From assembly GCA_016710365.1 (NCBI GenBank), contig JADJVW010000007.1:142084-206083 (forward strand): DNA of 64,000 nt. Reading direction: 5' to 3'. Each line of letters begins with the position of its first letter. Within the stretch, counting starts at the first letter, position 1. Positions 28,113 through 36,913 of this stretch are shown piece after piece. Below the pieces are notes generated by a model. The model worked only from the letters and a program-made list of their open reading frames with translations, searched no databases and had not been told where the DNA came from. The position numbers were made by a program, and so were the translations under genes. Source of the stretch: Candidatus Caldilinea saccharophila (GTDB taxonomy: Bacteria; Chloroflexota; Anaerolineae; Caldilineales; Caldilineaceae).

Positions 28113-29183
28113 ATGCGTTTTGGCCCGCTCCTTCGTATTTTGGGAACGGCGCTCTATGGCTTCATTGGCTGGGAACTGGGCGTGGTATTGACGCGCACCC
28201 CCGAACTGGCAATGGATCCCTGGAAACTGATCGTTCCTTTTACCTTGTTCGGGGCAGCGTTCGGCTTTCTGCTCGCACCGTGGTTGGTCAGGGCGCCGGC
28301 AAAGGCGGCGCACAACGCGCTGCGCCAGGTGCCGATCACCGATCTGGTGGCCGGGACAATCGGCGTAACGGCCGGGCTGTTCATGGCCGCGCTGTTGAGT
28401 GTTCCCGTGTCACGGTTGCCGGCGCCGTTTGGCAACATCGTCCCTTTGGTGCTGGTCTTTATGTTTGGTTATCTCGGCGCCGCCATTTTTGTACTAAGAC
28501 AACGTGATTTCTTCTCATTGTTGCGTGGCGGTGGAGAGGAAAAGCCAGAATTTGCACCGCCGCCCGTGGCCGTGGCCCCCACCGCGCCGGCCGGGCCTTC
28601 GTTGCTGCTCGACACGAGCGTAATCATCGACGGCCGGATTGCGGACATCGCCAAGACTGGGTTTCTGCTGGGGACGCTCACGGTGCCGCGTTTTGTGCTC
28701 AACGAGCTGCAATATATTGCCGACTCCGCGGACAGCCTGCGCCGCAACCGCGGCCGTCGCGGGTTGGAAGTGCTCGACCGGCTGCAAAACACGCCTGAAG
28801 CCACTATCGTCTTCGTCGACCAGGATCCCACCGACGCCACGCAGGTCGACGACAAGCTGATCAGCCTGGCGCGACAGACGGATGCGCTGATCATCACCAA
28901 CGACTACAACCTGAACCGGGTGGCCCGGCTGCAAGGCGTGCGCATTCTCAACATCAACGAGTTGGCGAACGCCATCAAGTCCGTTTATTTGCCTGGAGAG
29001 GAAATTCCGCTGAAAATAATCCAGGAAGGCAAAGAGACCGGGCAAGGGGTCGGCTACCTTGAAGATGGCACGATGGTCGTCGTCGAAAATGGCCGCCGCT
29101 ACATCAACCAGGAAGTGTTGGTGCAGGTGACCAAAGTGCTCCAAACCAATGCGGGCCGGCTGATCTTTGCTACGCCGGAATAG
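28113..29183 (+). CDS. PIN-TRAM domain membrane ribonuclease, YacL-like
   Basis: 356 residues. Four hydrophobic segments occupy about 1-130. A PIN nuclease domain follows (about 165-290) with acidic residues in LLLDTSVIIDGR, LNELQ, and IITNDYNL. A C-terminal TRAM RNA-binding domain (about 300-350) includes GQGVGYLEDGTMVVVENG. This is the YacL/PilT-like architecture found in Gram-positives and Chloroflexota. It is thought to act as a membrane-tethered RNase. The start has CAGGAG upstream. cysS follows after 33 bp. Confidence 0.92.
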   Translation: MRFGPLLRILGTALYGFIGWELGVVLTRTPELAMDPWKLIVPFTLFGAAFGFLLAPWLVRAPAKAAHNALRQVPITDLVAGTIGVTAGLFMAALLSVPVSRLPAPFGNIVPLVLVFMFGYLGAAIFVLRQRDFFSLLRGGGEEKPEFAPPPVAVAPTAPAGPSLLLDTSVIIDGRIADIAKTGFLLGTLTVPRFVLNELQYIADSADSLRRNRGRRGLEVLDRLQNTPEATIVFVDQDPTDATQVDDKLISLARQTDALIITNDYNLNRVARLQGVRILNINELANAIKSVYLPGEEIPLKIIQEGKETGQGVGYLEDGTMVVVENGRRYINQEVLVQVTKVLQTNAGRLIFATPE

Positions 29184-29216
29184 TTCAGCCACATCAATTC
29201 ATGACAGGATGCTTTC

Positions 29217-30626
29217 ATGGCGCTTCGTATCTACAACACGCTCACACGACAGACCGAGGAGTTCGTCCCGATTGAGCCGGGCAAGGTCAGCATGTACGTG
29301 TGCGGCCCGACGGTTTACGCCGACGCTCATATCGGTCACGCCATGGCGGCGATCATTTTCGACACCGTGCGGCGTTATCTGACCTACCAGGGCTACACCG
29401 TTAAGTTCGTCACCAATTTCACCGACGTCGACGACAAGATCATCCGCCGCGCCAACGAGCAGGGGCGCGACCCGCTTGAACTGGCGAATCACTATGCCGA
29501 GAAGTATTTTCGCCATCTCGACGACCTCAACGTGCTGCCGGCGCATGTTTACCCGCGCGTCAGCCAGGAAATGGCGTGGATCACCCAGATGATTTCCGGG
29601 CTGGAGGAAGAAGGCTACGCCTATCGCCGTGACGGCGATGTCTACTTCCGCGTCATGAAAGACCCGGACTACGGCAAGCTGAGCGGTCGCAAACTTGAAG
29701 CCGCGATGAGCGGCACCCGCATTGAGGAAGATGCACGCAAGGAGCACCCGGGCGATTTCGCCTTGTGGAAAGGCGCAAAACCAGGCGAACCGGCCTGGGA
29801 GAGTCCTTTTGGCCCGGGGCGCCCCGGCTGGCACATCGAATGCTCGGCCATGTGTCTCCATCATCTGGGTGAGGTCGTGGACATTCACGGCGGCGGCAAC
29901 GACTTGATCTTCCCGCACCATGAAAATGAGATCGCCCAAAGCGAGAGCTACACCGGCCAATCGTTCGCCCGGTACTGGATGCACAACGGCATGTTGCAGC
30001 TGGCGGGCGAGAAGATGAGCAAGTCTCTGGGTAACCTGATCACCATCGATGAGTTCCTCAAAGAGCACAGCGCCGACGCGCTGCGCCTGTTGATTTTTAC
30101 CGGCCATTATCGCAAGCCGGTCACCTACACTGCGGAGACGGTCGAAAGCGCCGAGCGCAGCCTGACGCGCCTGCGCAGCGGTTTGCGCCCATCTCAAGGC
30201 GCCCAATCCACCGGCGAACAGGTCGAAAAGCTGCGCATCGCCACCGAAGACGCGCGCGTCGCCTTCACGACCGCGATGGACGACGATTTCAATACGGCCG
30301 GTGCGATCGCAGCGCTTTTCGAGCAGGTGCGCGCCATCAACAGCGCACGGGCGGCGGGTGTCACCGGCCCATTCTTCACCGCGGCGCAACACACTTTGCA
30401 CGAATTGGCCGGCATTCTGGGGTTGTCACTGCACGAACCGACCCGCGACGCGGTCAGCGAAGTAGCGGCCATCCCCTTTATCGATCTGCTGATCAGCGTG
30501 CGCGGAGATCTACGACAAGCAAAACAATGGGCGTTGGCCGATAAGGTGCGTGACGGCCTAAAAGAGCTGAACGTTGTAATCGATGACACGCCCGATGGCG
30601 CCAAGTGGCGATTTGAGGCTGAATGA
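29217..30626 (+). CDS. cysS: Cysteine-tRNA ligase
   Basis: 469 residues, full length for CysRS, a monomeric class I enzyme that charges tRNA-Cys. Visible motifs: the zinc-site cysteine in YVCGPTVY, the HIGH-type ADAHIGHAM, TDVDDKII, GWHIECSAMC, FPHHENEIAQ and EKMSKSLGN. The C-terminal DALR-like helical region is present. Its last bases overlap the start of rlmB (ATGA), giving translational coupling. Confidence 0.97.
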   Translation: MALRIYNTLTRQTEEFVPIEPGKVSMYVCGPTVYADAHIGHAMAAIIFDTVRRYLTYQGYTVKFVTNFTDVDDKIIRRANEQGRDPLELANHYAEKYFRHLDDLNVLPAHVYPRVSQEMAWITQMISGLEEEGYAYRRDGDVYFRVMKDPDYGKLSGRKLEAAMSGTRIEEDARKEHPGDFALWKGAKPGEPAWESPFGPGRPGWHIECSAMCLHHLGEVVDIHGGGNDLIFPHHENEIAQSESYTGQSFARYWMHNGMLQLAGEKMSKSLGNLITIDEFLKEHSADALRLLIFTGHYRKPVTYTAETVESAERSLTRLRSGLRPSQGAQSTGEQVEKLRIATEDARVAFTTAMDDDFNTAGAIAALFEQVRAINSARAAGVTGPFFTAAQHTLHELAGILGLSLHEPTRDAVSEVAAIPFIDLLISVRGDLRQAKQWALADKVRDGLKELNVVIDDTPDGAKWRFEAE

Positions 30627-31390
30627 GCGAGCTATTATACGGACGACATGCTGTTCAGGAGTGTCTGCGCGCAGGCCGGCGTCGCGTCTTCCGCCTGTGG
30701 ATCGAGAGCCGGCGCGAAGACGCTCCCTTGCCCAAGGATGGGCCGCTTGGTGAGATCGTGGCGCAAGCCGAACGCGCCAAGATTCTGGCGCGTTCGATCC
30801 GAGGCGGGCTGTTTGACAAAATGCGCAGCGACCATATCAACGCACAGGGCGTGGCGCTGGAGGTCGATGACTATCCTTATGTCGATATCCAAACCTGTCT
30901 GGCAATCGCCAAAAAAGCCGGGGAAGAGCCTTTGCTGCTCATCCTCGACCATCTTCAGGATCCGCAAAATCTGGGTACGCTGATCCGCACTGCGGAAGCG
31001 GTCGGCGTGCACGGCATCTTGATCCCCGAGCGCCGCGCCGCACGCGTGACCCCGGCAGTGAGCAACGCCAGCGCCGGCGCGGTCGAACATTTGGCCGTGG
31101 CGCAGGTGGTCAACATCAACCGGGAGATTGATGAACTGAAGAAGCGGAATATCTGGGTGGCGGGGCTGGACAGCGATGAGCAGACGCCGTCGTTAGCCAG
31201 CGCGCGTTTAGATGGCGCGTTGGCCGTCGTGGTAGGCAACGAAGGCGAGGGACTTAGCCATCTCACGCGCGAAAAATGTGACTTTCTGGTGCGCTTGCCG
31301 ATGGTCGGCCGCGTCGAAAGTCTCAACGCGGCGGTGGCGGGCAGCATCGTGCTCTATACCGCACGCCAAGCGCGCCGCGCAGACGCCTGA
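30623..31390 (+). CDS. rlmB: 23S rRNA (guanosine-2'-O)-methyltransferase RlmB-like
   Basis: 255 residues. An N-terminal substrate-binding domain (LYGRHAVQECL) is followed by the SPOUT catalytic domain with LDHLQDPQNLGTLIRTAE, VVVGNEGEGLS and LPMVGRVESLNAAVAGSI. RlmB methylates G2251 of 23S rRNA (E. coli numbering). The cysS-rlmB coupling is a common arrangement and supports the assignment; closely related tRNA enzymes (TrmH) cannot be wholly excluded. Confidence 0.92.
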   Translation: MSELLYGRHAVQECLRAGRRRVFRLWIESRREDAPLPKDGPLGEIVAQAERAKILARSIRGGLFDKMRSDHINAQGVALEVDDYPYVDIQTCLAIAKKAGEEPLLLILDHLQDPQNLGTLIRTAEAVGVHGILIPERRAARVTPAVSNASAGAVEHLAVAQVVNINREIDELKKRNIWVAGLDSDEQTPSLASARLDGALAVVVGNEGEGLSHLTREKCDFLVRLPMVGRVESLNAAVAGSIVLYTARQARRADA

Positions 31391-31423
31391 CGACGCCAGA
31401 AACCTAAAATAAAGTCCACTGAG

Positions 31424-31552
31424 AAAAATTATCCACAGATTACATAGAGTGCGCAGATGGTGGAAAAGAAGGTAGCCGATGCGTGGTTGCAAGGTAGTGA
31501 ACGCAAGCCTCTCACCTGTGAAATCTGCGCAATCTGTGGATGATTTTTGCTT
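31424..31552. repeat. Imperfect inverted repeat (atccacagatt family)
   Basis: gaaaaattatccacagatta ... gcgcagat on the left faces aaatctgcgcaatctgtgga...atttttg on the right. It lies directly after rlmB and may terminate transcription as a long hairpin. Confidence 0.75.
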
Positions 31553-31604
31553 TAAATCTGTCGTCAGCGCATCCTCAACTTTTACATTGAAATCGGTTTA
31601 GTTG

Positions 31605-32856
31605 ATGCATGCCACAATTTTGGATGCAGGTCATCCACAGTGGAGCCGCGAACTGGAGCAGATTGGCGTCCTCCTCGGCGCTGGTGCCCATCCAACCCTG
31701 TTCCCTTACCACTTTTTGTTTGTCACGCTGAGCAAAATTGGCGGCAAGGTGGCGCGCTTTTACGAAGGGGCAGGCGCAGAAAGTACGGTCGGGATCGGAT
31801 TTCTGTTTCCGCGCCGGTTGCGGGAGAGCGGCGACGCGGTGCAGCGCACCTACACCCTGCGCTTTCATGCCACATCAGGGGCGACGCCTGACCCGCAGAG
31901 GATAGTAGCCGCCTGCGAGCAGGCCATGCCCGACGACGCCTTTGTCTATTACGACCCGCAGGGCGCGCTTTCTTACTACCGCACCAACGAGCCGATGGGT
32001 GCGGTCGAGATTGGGCGGCCGGATGAAAGCGAAGCCGTGGCAAGCCGAGAGATTCAGCGCCGCGTGTGGGGCGCGCCTGATAACTTTCTCTATCCGAGCG
32101 ACATCTACAGCGCCGAATTCGCCGCGGGCACGTCGCTGATTGCCCGCGTTGAGGGCAAGACCGCCGGCTTTCTCTTTGGCTTACGCCTTTGACGGCGCAT
32201 CGATGCCCGCCGACTGGCAAGAGCGCTATCACGGCGCGTTTCGCATCGAGTCGCAGACGCTGGGGGTGCTGCCCGATTTCCGCGGGTTACGTATCGCCAA
32301 CCTGCTCAAAAAGCGCCAGGCGGAGCTTGCCTGGCGCGAAGGGATCGGCGTCATCACCTGGACCGCAGACCCGCTGCAAGCGCCCAACGCGGCGCTCAAC
32401 TTCGGGTTGCTCAAGGCGATGGCGTGCGAGTTTACGCCCGACCTCTACCCATTTCGGAATGAACTGAATCGCGTACACGCCTCACGCTTTGGGTTGACGT
32501 GGCTGGTGGGCAGCAAGCGCGTGCGCGAGATCCCCACGCATGGCGGCCGCGCCGACGTGCTCGACCTGTCGCGCCGCCCGCAGATTCCACGCGCCAACGA
32601 CGGCTGCACGCAGGCCAGGTTTGACCTGGACGCCGAATTGATTGCCATCGAAATCCCAGCCAATTGGACGGCGCTGCAAGTAGACGACCCTGGTCAAGCG
32701 CAGGCGTGGCGGTCGCTGACCGACGAAATTTTCCAGGTGTATATTGGTCTTCATCCTGGCCAATACACAATTACAGGCGTGGGGGTTGCCGACGAAAGAC
32801 GCTTTCTGCTGGCAGAACGCAGCGATCTACGTTTATGGCAGCGACTTGGTGCGTAA
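31605..32856 (+). pseudogene. GNAT-superfamily (COG3375-like) protein, frameshifted
   Basis: Reconstructed length is about 417 residues. The first part (to about 195) ends ...RVEGKTAGFLFG. The continuation carries ESQTLGVLPDFRGLRIANLL (the GNAT acetyl-CoA loop), VITWTADPLQAPNAALNFG and FTPDLYPF, the COG3375 signature. The frame breaks near 32175. Removing one T from ctcttt rejoins the halves as GFLLAYAFDGAS. This family is a predicted acetyltransferase of unknown substrate. The C-terminal 130 residues form an extra domain. ATG 31605 has no clear ribosome site. Confidence 0.8.
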
Positions 32857-32883
32857 AAAATCCATTTTCGCCTCAATTGGAGG

Positions 32884-32912
32884 TTGACAGCAATACCAGG
32901 AAGGTCTACAAT
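32884..32912 (+). promoter_or_regulatory. Sigma70-type promoter of the RRM-protein gene
   Basis: TTGACA (32884-32889), 17-nt spacer, TACAAT (32907-32912). A start near 32919 implies a leader of about 325 nt. Confidence 0.7.
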
Positions 32913-32918
32913 CGTTGA

Positions 32919-33244
32919 CAGAAAAGAAAGCGGCTTATGGGGCGCCGTGGTTGCTTTTACCACGTTTTCCATTCCATTCCAGCCATCGGATGGGCGCCGC
33001 AACAGCAGCATGATGGCGCTCTTGGTTCGAGTCGATGCCTCGGTGGTTTTTCTCTATCACAACCAGTGTACTTGCCAGCAATCCAGGATAGTCCGCCAAC
33101 TACCGGCGAACGCCTGCGGTTGTCTGGCTTTTTTTGTTTCGTCAGCTCGTCAAGGATCGTTCAGTCTTAGTTTCGTCATCTGTCTTTGTCAGCAGGGTTC
33201 TCAGAACCCCCAAGTATCAAGCCTAGAGTTTGGAAAAGGAAATT
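32919..33244 (+). other. Long untranslated leader of the RRM-protein gene
   Basis: No ORF of note is seen. Positions 33095-33128 can form an imperfect stem followed by T7 (33129-33135), resembling an intrinsic terminator inside the leader, about 110 nt before the start codon. The leader could act as an attenuator or thermosensor, as for cold-shock-type RNA-binding proteins. This is inference. Confidence 0.45.
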
Positions 33245-33595
33245 ATGAACATCTACGTTGGAAACCTGTCGTATCGCACTACTGAGGACGATCTGCGCAC
33301 AGCTTTCGAGGCTTTCGGCGCCGTGAGTTCAACCGCCATCATCCGCGACCGCGAAAGTGGTCAGTCCAAAGGCTTCGGCTTTGTGGAGATGTCGTCGGAC
33401 ACAGAAGCGCAGGCCGCCATCACCGGCCTCAATGACAAAGAAGTGGGCGGACGCCGCCTGAAGGTCAATCAGGCGCGCCCGCGCGAAGATGGCGGCGGCA
33501 GCCGCGGCGGCGGTGGCAGCCGTGGCGGCAATGGCGGTGGCAGCCGTGGCGGCAGCAGCAGCCGCCCGCGTCAGGATCGCGACAGCCGCTGGTAG
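33245..33595 (+). CDS. RRM-domain RNA-binding protein with Gly/Arg-rich tail
   Basis: 116 residues. One RRM (1-80) has RNP2 IYVGNL and RNP1 KGFGFVEM, followed by an RGG-like tail (about 84-105) rich in GGSRGG. This matches small bacterial/cyanobacterial Rbp proteins induced by cold, which bind single-stranded RNA as chaperones. ATG 33245 follows AAAAGGA; the in-frame ATG at 33230 is too far upstream of the conserved fold. The gene is monocistronic between a promoter with a long leader and a strong terminator. Confidence 0.95.
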   Translation: MNIYVGNLSYRTTEDDLRTAFEAFGAVSSTAIIRDRESGQSKGFGFVEMSSDTEAQAAITGLNDKEVGGRRLKVNQARPREDGGGSRGGGGSRGGNGGGSRGGSSSRPRQDRDSRW

Positions 33596-33614
33596 TTGGA
33601 TGCAACTTTGTTCC

Positions 33615-33670
33615 AAAAGCATCGTGGCAGCAGAAAAAGAATCTTTCTGCTGCCACGATGCTTTTTTATT
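33615..33670 (+). terminator. Strong intrinsic terminator
   Basis: A 20-bp-class stem (agcatcgtggcagcagaaa / tttctgctgccacgatgct) with a short loop, followed by a T6 run. It also has T-rich signal on the opposite strand and so may serve the convergent MFS gene. Confidence 0.95.
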
Positions 33671-33692
33671 GACCTTTTTTATTGAATCGCCC

Positions 33693-35153
33693 TTACCCCT
33701 GATTTGCCGCACGCTGTTTGAGGCGATGCATCGGCAACCAGATCAGCCCCAGGAAGAGCACCATTCCCAACGCCCGCCCCACGCCTGACAACAAGAAGAT
33801 CGCCTGGAAGCTGACCGTGTCGGCCAGATAGCCGCCCACCAACGGCCCCAAAAACGCGCTGGCAAACACGCCTGTCTGGTAGAGGGCTACGGCGCGCGCC
33901 CGTCCTACATGGGGCGTGACCTGGAGCAGAAGGTTAAAGTTGGCTAAGTTGAAGCCTGCCCATAGAAATCCGCCAAACAAATTATTGACGCCCACCTGCC
34001 AGGGTTCGGTGTAGAAGACCCACATCACAGGCAGCAAGGCGATAGGGAAGCCGGTCACCAATTGCAGAAAGACTGCACCGCGGCGATCCAACACCTTGCC
34101 AAATATCAACTGCCCGCCCAGCGCCGCAAAGCTGGAAATGCTGGTGAAAATGCCAACAATCCCCACGTTTGCCCCCAGTTGGGTGACAAGATAAATGTTG
34201 AAGAAAGGCGCGGAAATCTGCAAAGCAAAGTTCCACACAAGGCCGCTGACCACAAAGCCAAGATAGCCAGGGCTGCTTTTCAACGCATCGCGCAAGCTGC
34301 CGGTCTGCCGCGCCTGCTCGACATGACGGCTGGAATGTGGTTCACGGATGCGGCTGAATTGCAGCGTGCTCACCATCCCAATCGCAAAGGCCAGCGCAAA
34401 ACTCAATTGATAGCCAAGATAGGGGTCGGTTTGCCATTGATTGCCTGTGCGGATTACCCAACCTGCCAGCGCGGAAAACATCAGGGTGGCGGTGCCCATC
34501 GTCAAGTTACGCGTGCTGAAGTAACGCCCACGCATAAATTCGGGCACAATGTCCGCCACCATCGCGGTCCAGGCCGGGTTGGAAAAATTCCCCATAAACG
34601 CACGCATACCGTTGAGCGCGGCGATGGCTAAAATCGCAATCTGGGGCGGCAGCGCCAACAGCGGGACGAGAGAGAGCAAGAGCAACATGACCCGCGCAAG
34701 GCCGCCGCCGCTCCACAACACAATCGACTTGCGATTGCCCGTCTTCTCCAGCATCCGCGCACCTGGAAAGAGCGCGGCCGCGCCCGCCAGGTTTCCAATC
34801 GCCGTGATCCAGCCGACCTGCTGATTCGTTGCGCCATACGCAAGCGCAAACAGCGGAATAAAGGCCAGATAGAACGACTCGCTGGTGGCGGCAAAGATGC
34901 CATCCAGCCAGAAGTAGCGTAGATTGCTGGTCTGCCGGATCGTCAACGGCTGGGGCGCCTGCTGCACCAGGCTGCGCTCCATCGGACGATGCACCAGGTA
35001 CCAGTTCCAGCGCTGCGGGCGCAGTTGGTCAAACACGCTGATGCGGCGCTGCGGAATATAGTCGAGCAGATGCAGCATGCGCTCTTCCTGGCTCAACGAC
35101 CGCGGCATGTGCTCTGGCCGCTCAGTAGATAGCGTCTGATTTATTTCATCCAT
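33693..35153 (-). CDS. MFS transporter
   Basis: 486 residues. About 85 cytoplasmic N-terminal residues (with LLDYIPQRRISVFDQLRPQR) precede twelve hydrophobic segments. RYFSTRNL and GKVLDRRGA occupy positions of MFS loop motifs. It is likely a secondary transporter; the substrate is unknown. ATG 35153 overlaps the stop region of the acyl-CoA synthetase by 8 bp, which decides the start against an in-frame upstream ATG (35288) lying wholly inside the ligase gene. The pairing suggests export or uptake of the ligase substrate. Confidence 0.85.
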   Translation of the reverse strand: MDEINQTLSTERPEHMPRSLSQEERMLHLLDYIPQRRISVFDQLRPQRWNWYLVHRPMERSLVQQAPQPLTIRQTSNLRYFWLDGIFAATSESFYLAFIPLFALAYGATNQQVGWITAIGNLAGAAALFPGARMLEKTGNRKSIVLWSGGGLARVMLLLLSLVPLLALPPQIAILAIAALNGMRAFMGNFSNPAWTAMVADIVPEFMRGRYFSTRNLTMGTATLMFSALAGWVIRTGNQWQTDPYLGYQLSFALAFAIGMVSTLQFSRIREPHSSRHVEQARQTGSLRDALKSSPGYLGFVVSGLVWNFALQISAPFFNIYLVTQLGANVGIVGIFTSISSFAALGGQLIFGKVLDRRGAVFLQLVTGFPIALLPVMWVFYTEPWQVGVNNLFGGFLWAGFNLANFNLLLQVTPHVGRARAVALYQTGVFASAFLGPLVGGYLADTVSFQAIFLLSGVGRALGMVLFLGLIWLPMHRLKQRAANQG

Positions 35154-36687
35154 CTGATTCGTATCCACAATACTCGGTGCGCAGTTGGACTTTTTGGACT
35201 TTCCCCAGCGCATTGCGCGGCAGCGCGTCGACAAAGATGACTCGCCGCGGCGCCTTGTAAACGGCCAGCCGCTGGCGACAAAACGCAATCAAGTCATCTT
35301 CATTCACGGCCGCCAGCCCGGCGCGGCGTACGACTAGCGCCACCACGCGCTCGCCCCACTCCGCGTCCGGGCAGCCAACCACTGCGCTCATTTCAACCGC
35401 GGGATGGTCAGCCAACGCCAGCTCCACTTCCGGCGGATAGATATTGTAGCCACCGCTGATGATCAGATCTTTGGAGCGCCCCTTGAGTGTGAAATAACCG
35501 TCCGGTGCGCGCACACCCAGATCACCGGTGCGCAGCCAGCCGTCCGGCGTAAACGCCGCGGCTGTTTTGTCGGGCTGACGCCAATAGCCTTTGCAAACGT
35601 TGGCGCCGCGCACCTGCACCTCGCCCACCACGCCATCGGGCAACGGCTGCTCCGTCTCCGCGTCGACAATGCGCACCTCGACGCCAGGCAGCGGCAGCCC
35701 AACCGAGCCGACGCGCCGTTCGCCGTGCAAAGGATTGGAAAGGTTCATGCCGGTTTCGGACATGCCGTAGCGTTCGAGCAGGCGCACGCCAAAGCGCGCT
35801 TCAAACTGCTTAAAAAGATCGTCGGGCAAGCGGTCGGAGCCAGAGGTGACCAGACGCAGATGACGTAGGCTGTAGCGCTCCGCGTTGGGTGCATCGACCA
35901 GGCGGCGATGGATCGTTGGCACAGCCATCAAGACAGTGCAAGATCGCTCGATCAACAACTGCAAGGTCTGCACTGGGTCAAACCTGGTCGTCATAAGCGT
36001 GGTGGCGCCGGCGTGAAGCGCGCCTTGCAGCGCGACGATCAGCCCGTGGACGTGAAAGATGGGCAGCACGTGAAGCAGAACGTCGTCGTTGCGCCAGCCC
36101 CACGCTTCATGCAGGCTGGCGAGATTGGCGGTCAAGTTGCCATGCGTCAACTCAGCGCCTTTGGGCCGGCCCGTGGTGCCGCTGGTGTAGATCATCAGAC
36201 AAGTTGTGTGCGGGTCAGCCGGAAGCGACACGGAGGTCGCGTCAGAGGGCTGATACGGGGCGATCAGCTCTTCAAACGCCACCTCTGCCTCGCCGATCCA
36301 GATGCAAGTCTGCAACGCGGGCAAGTCTGCCAGGATAGGCGCCACTGCGCTTTGCGCGCCGTCGGCGGCAAAGAAGAAACGCGCCTCGGCATCTTCCAGA
36401 AAATAGGCAAGCTCTCGGGCGGGATAACCGGTGTTCAGCGGCAGGCAAATGGCGCCCAGCCGCATGATCGCCAGATGCAAGTAGACAAAGGGCAGGCGCT
36501 TGGGGAGCTGCAAGGCAACACGGTCGCCCGGTGTAACATCGAGTGCACGCAGCAGCGCCATCGTACGCAGCACCCTGGCTTCGAGTTGACCATAAGTGAC
36601 AATCTGGTTTGCAGTGGGCGGTTCATCGATCAGTTCGATGGCGGTTTTGTCGGGTTGGGCCAAACAATGGTGGCGAAGTAAATCCAA
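35146..36687 (-). CDS. AMP-dependent acyl-CoA synthetase (malonyl-/fatty acyl-CoA synthetase-like)
   Basis: A 513-residue ANL enzyme. ATP loop MIYTSGTTGRPKGAELTH, then YGMSETGMNLS, DGWLRTGDLG, KGRSKDLIISGGYNIYP and the catalytic lysine segment LPRNALGKVQK. The short length and GYNIYP segment fit malonyl-CoA synthetase/ACSF3-like enzymes, but medium-chain substrates are possible. It activates a carboxylate to the CoA thioester in the cytoplasm. It is translationally coupled to the MFS transporter. Confidence 0.9.
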   Translation of the reverse strand: MDLLRHHCLAQPDKTAIELIDEPPTANQIVTYGQLEARVLRTMALLRALDVTPGDRVALQLPKRLPFVYLHLAIMRLGAICLPLNTGYPARELAYFLEDAEARFFFAADGAQSAVAPILADLPALQTCIWIGEAEVAFEELIAPYQPSDATSVSLPADPHTTCLMIYTSGTTGRPKGAELTHGNLTANLASLHEAWGWRNDDVLLHVLPIFHVHGLIVALQGALHAGATTLMTTRFDPVQTLQLLIERSCTVLMAVPTIHRRLVDAPNAERYSLRHLRLVTSGSDRLPDDLFKQFEARFGVRLLERYGMSETGMNLSNPLHGERRVGSVGLPLPGVEVRIVDAETEQPLPDGVVGEVQVRGANVCKGYWRQPDKTAAAFTPDGWLRTGDLGVRAPDGYFTLKGRSKDLIISGGYNIYPPEVELALADHPAVEMSAVVGCPDAEWGERVVALVVRRAGLAAVNEDDLIAFCRQRLAVYKAPRRVIFVDALPRNALGKVQKVQLRTEYCGYESDG

Positions 36688-36913
36688 AACACGAAAAATC
36701 CTGGATCTTTCCTCTTACGCTGTGATATTTGGGGACAACGCGCACGCGCCGTCACCCAGCATGTCGTGCGATGGTATACCTGATCGAATTGTGATGCAAG
36801 AAAGCAGCGTCGCCTGGGTCTATTGCGCGGCTGCACCGGGGGGATCGGAGCGTGATTCATCAAGCGCGGTGAGGTTCGTACAGCGCTGCATCCTGGCATC
36901 GGCCATCGCCGCT

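Noticed and set aside
32919..33244. Known riboswitch class in the RRM leader
   Set aside because: No conserved riboswitch core could be recognised; only a terminator-like stem is visible.
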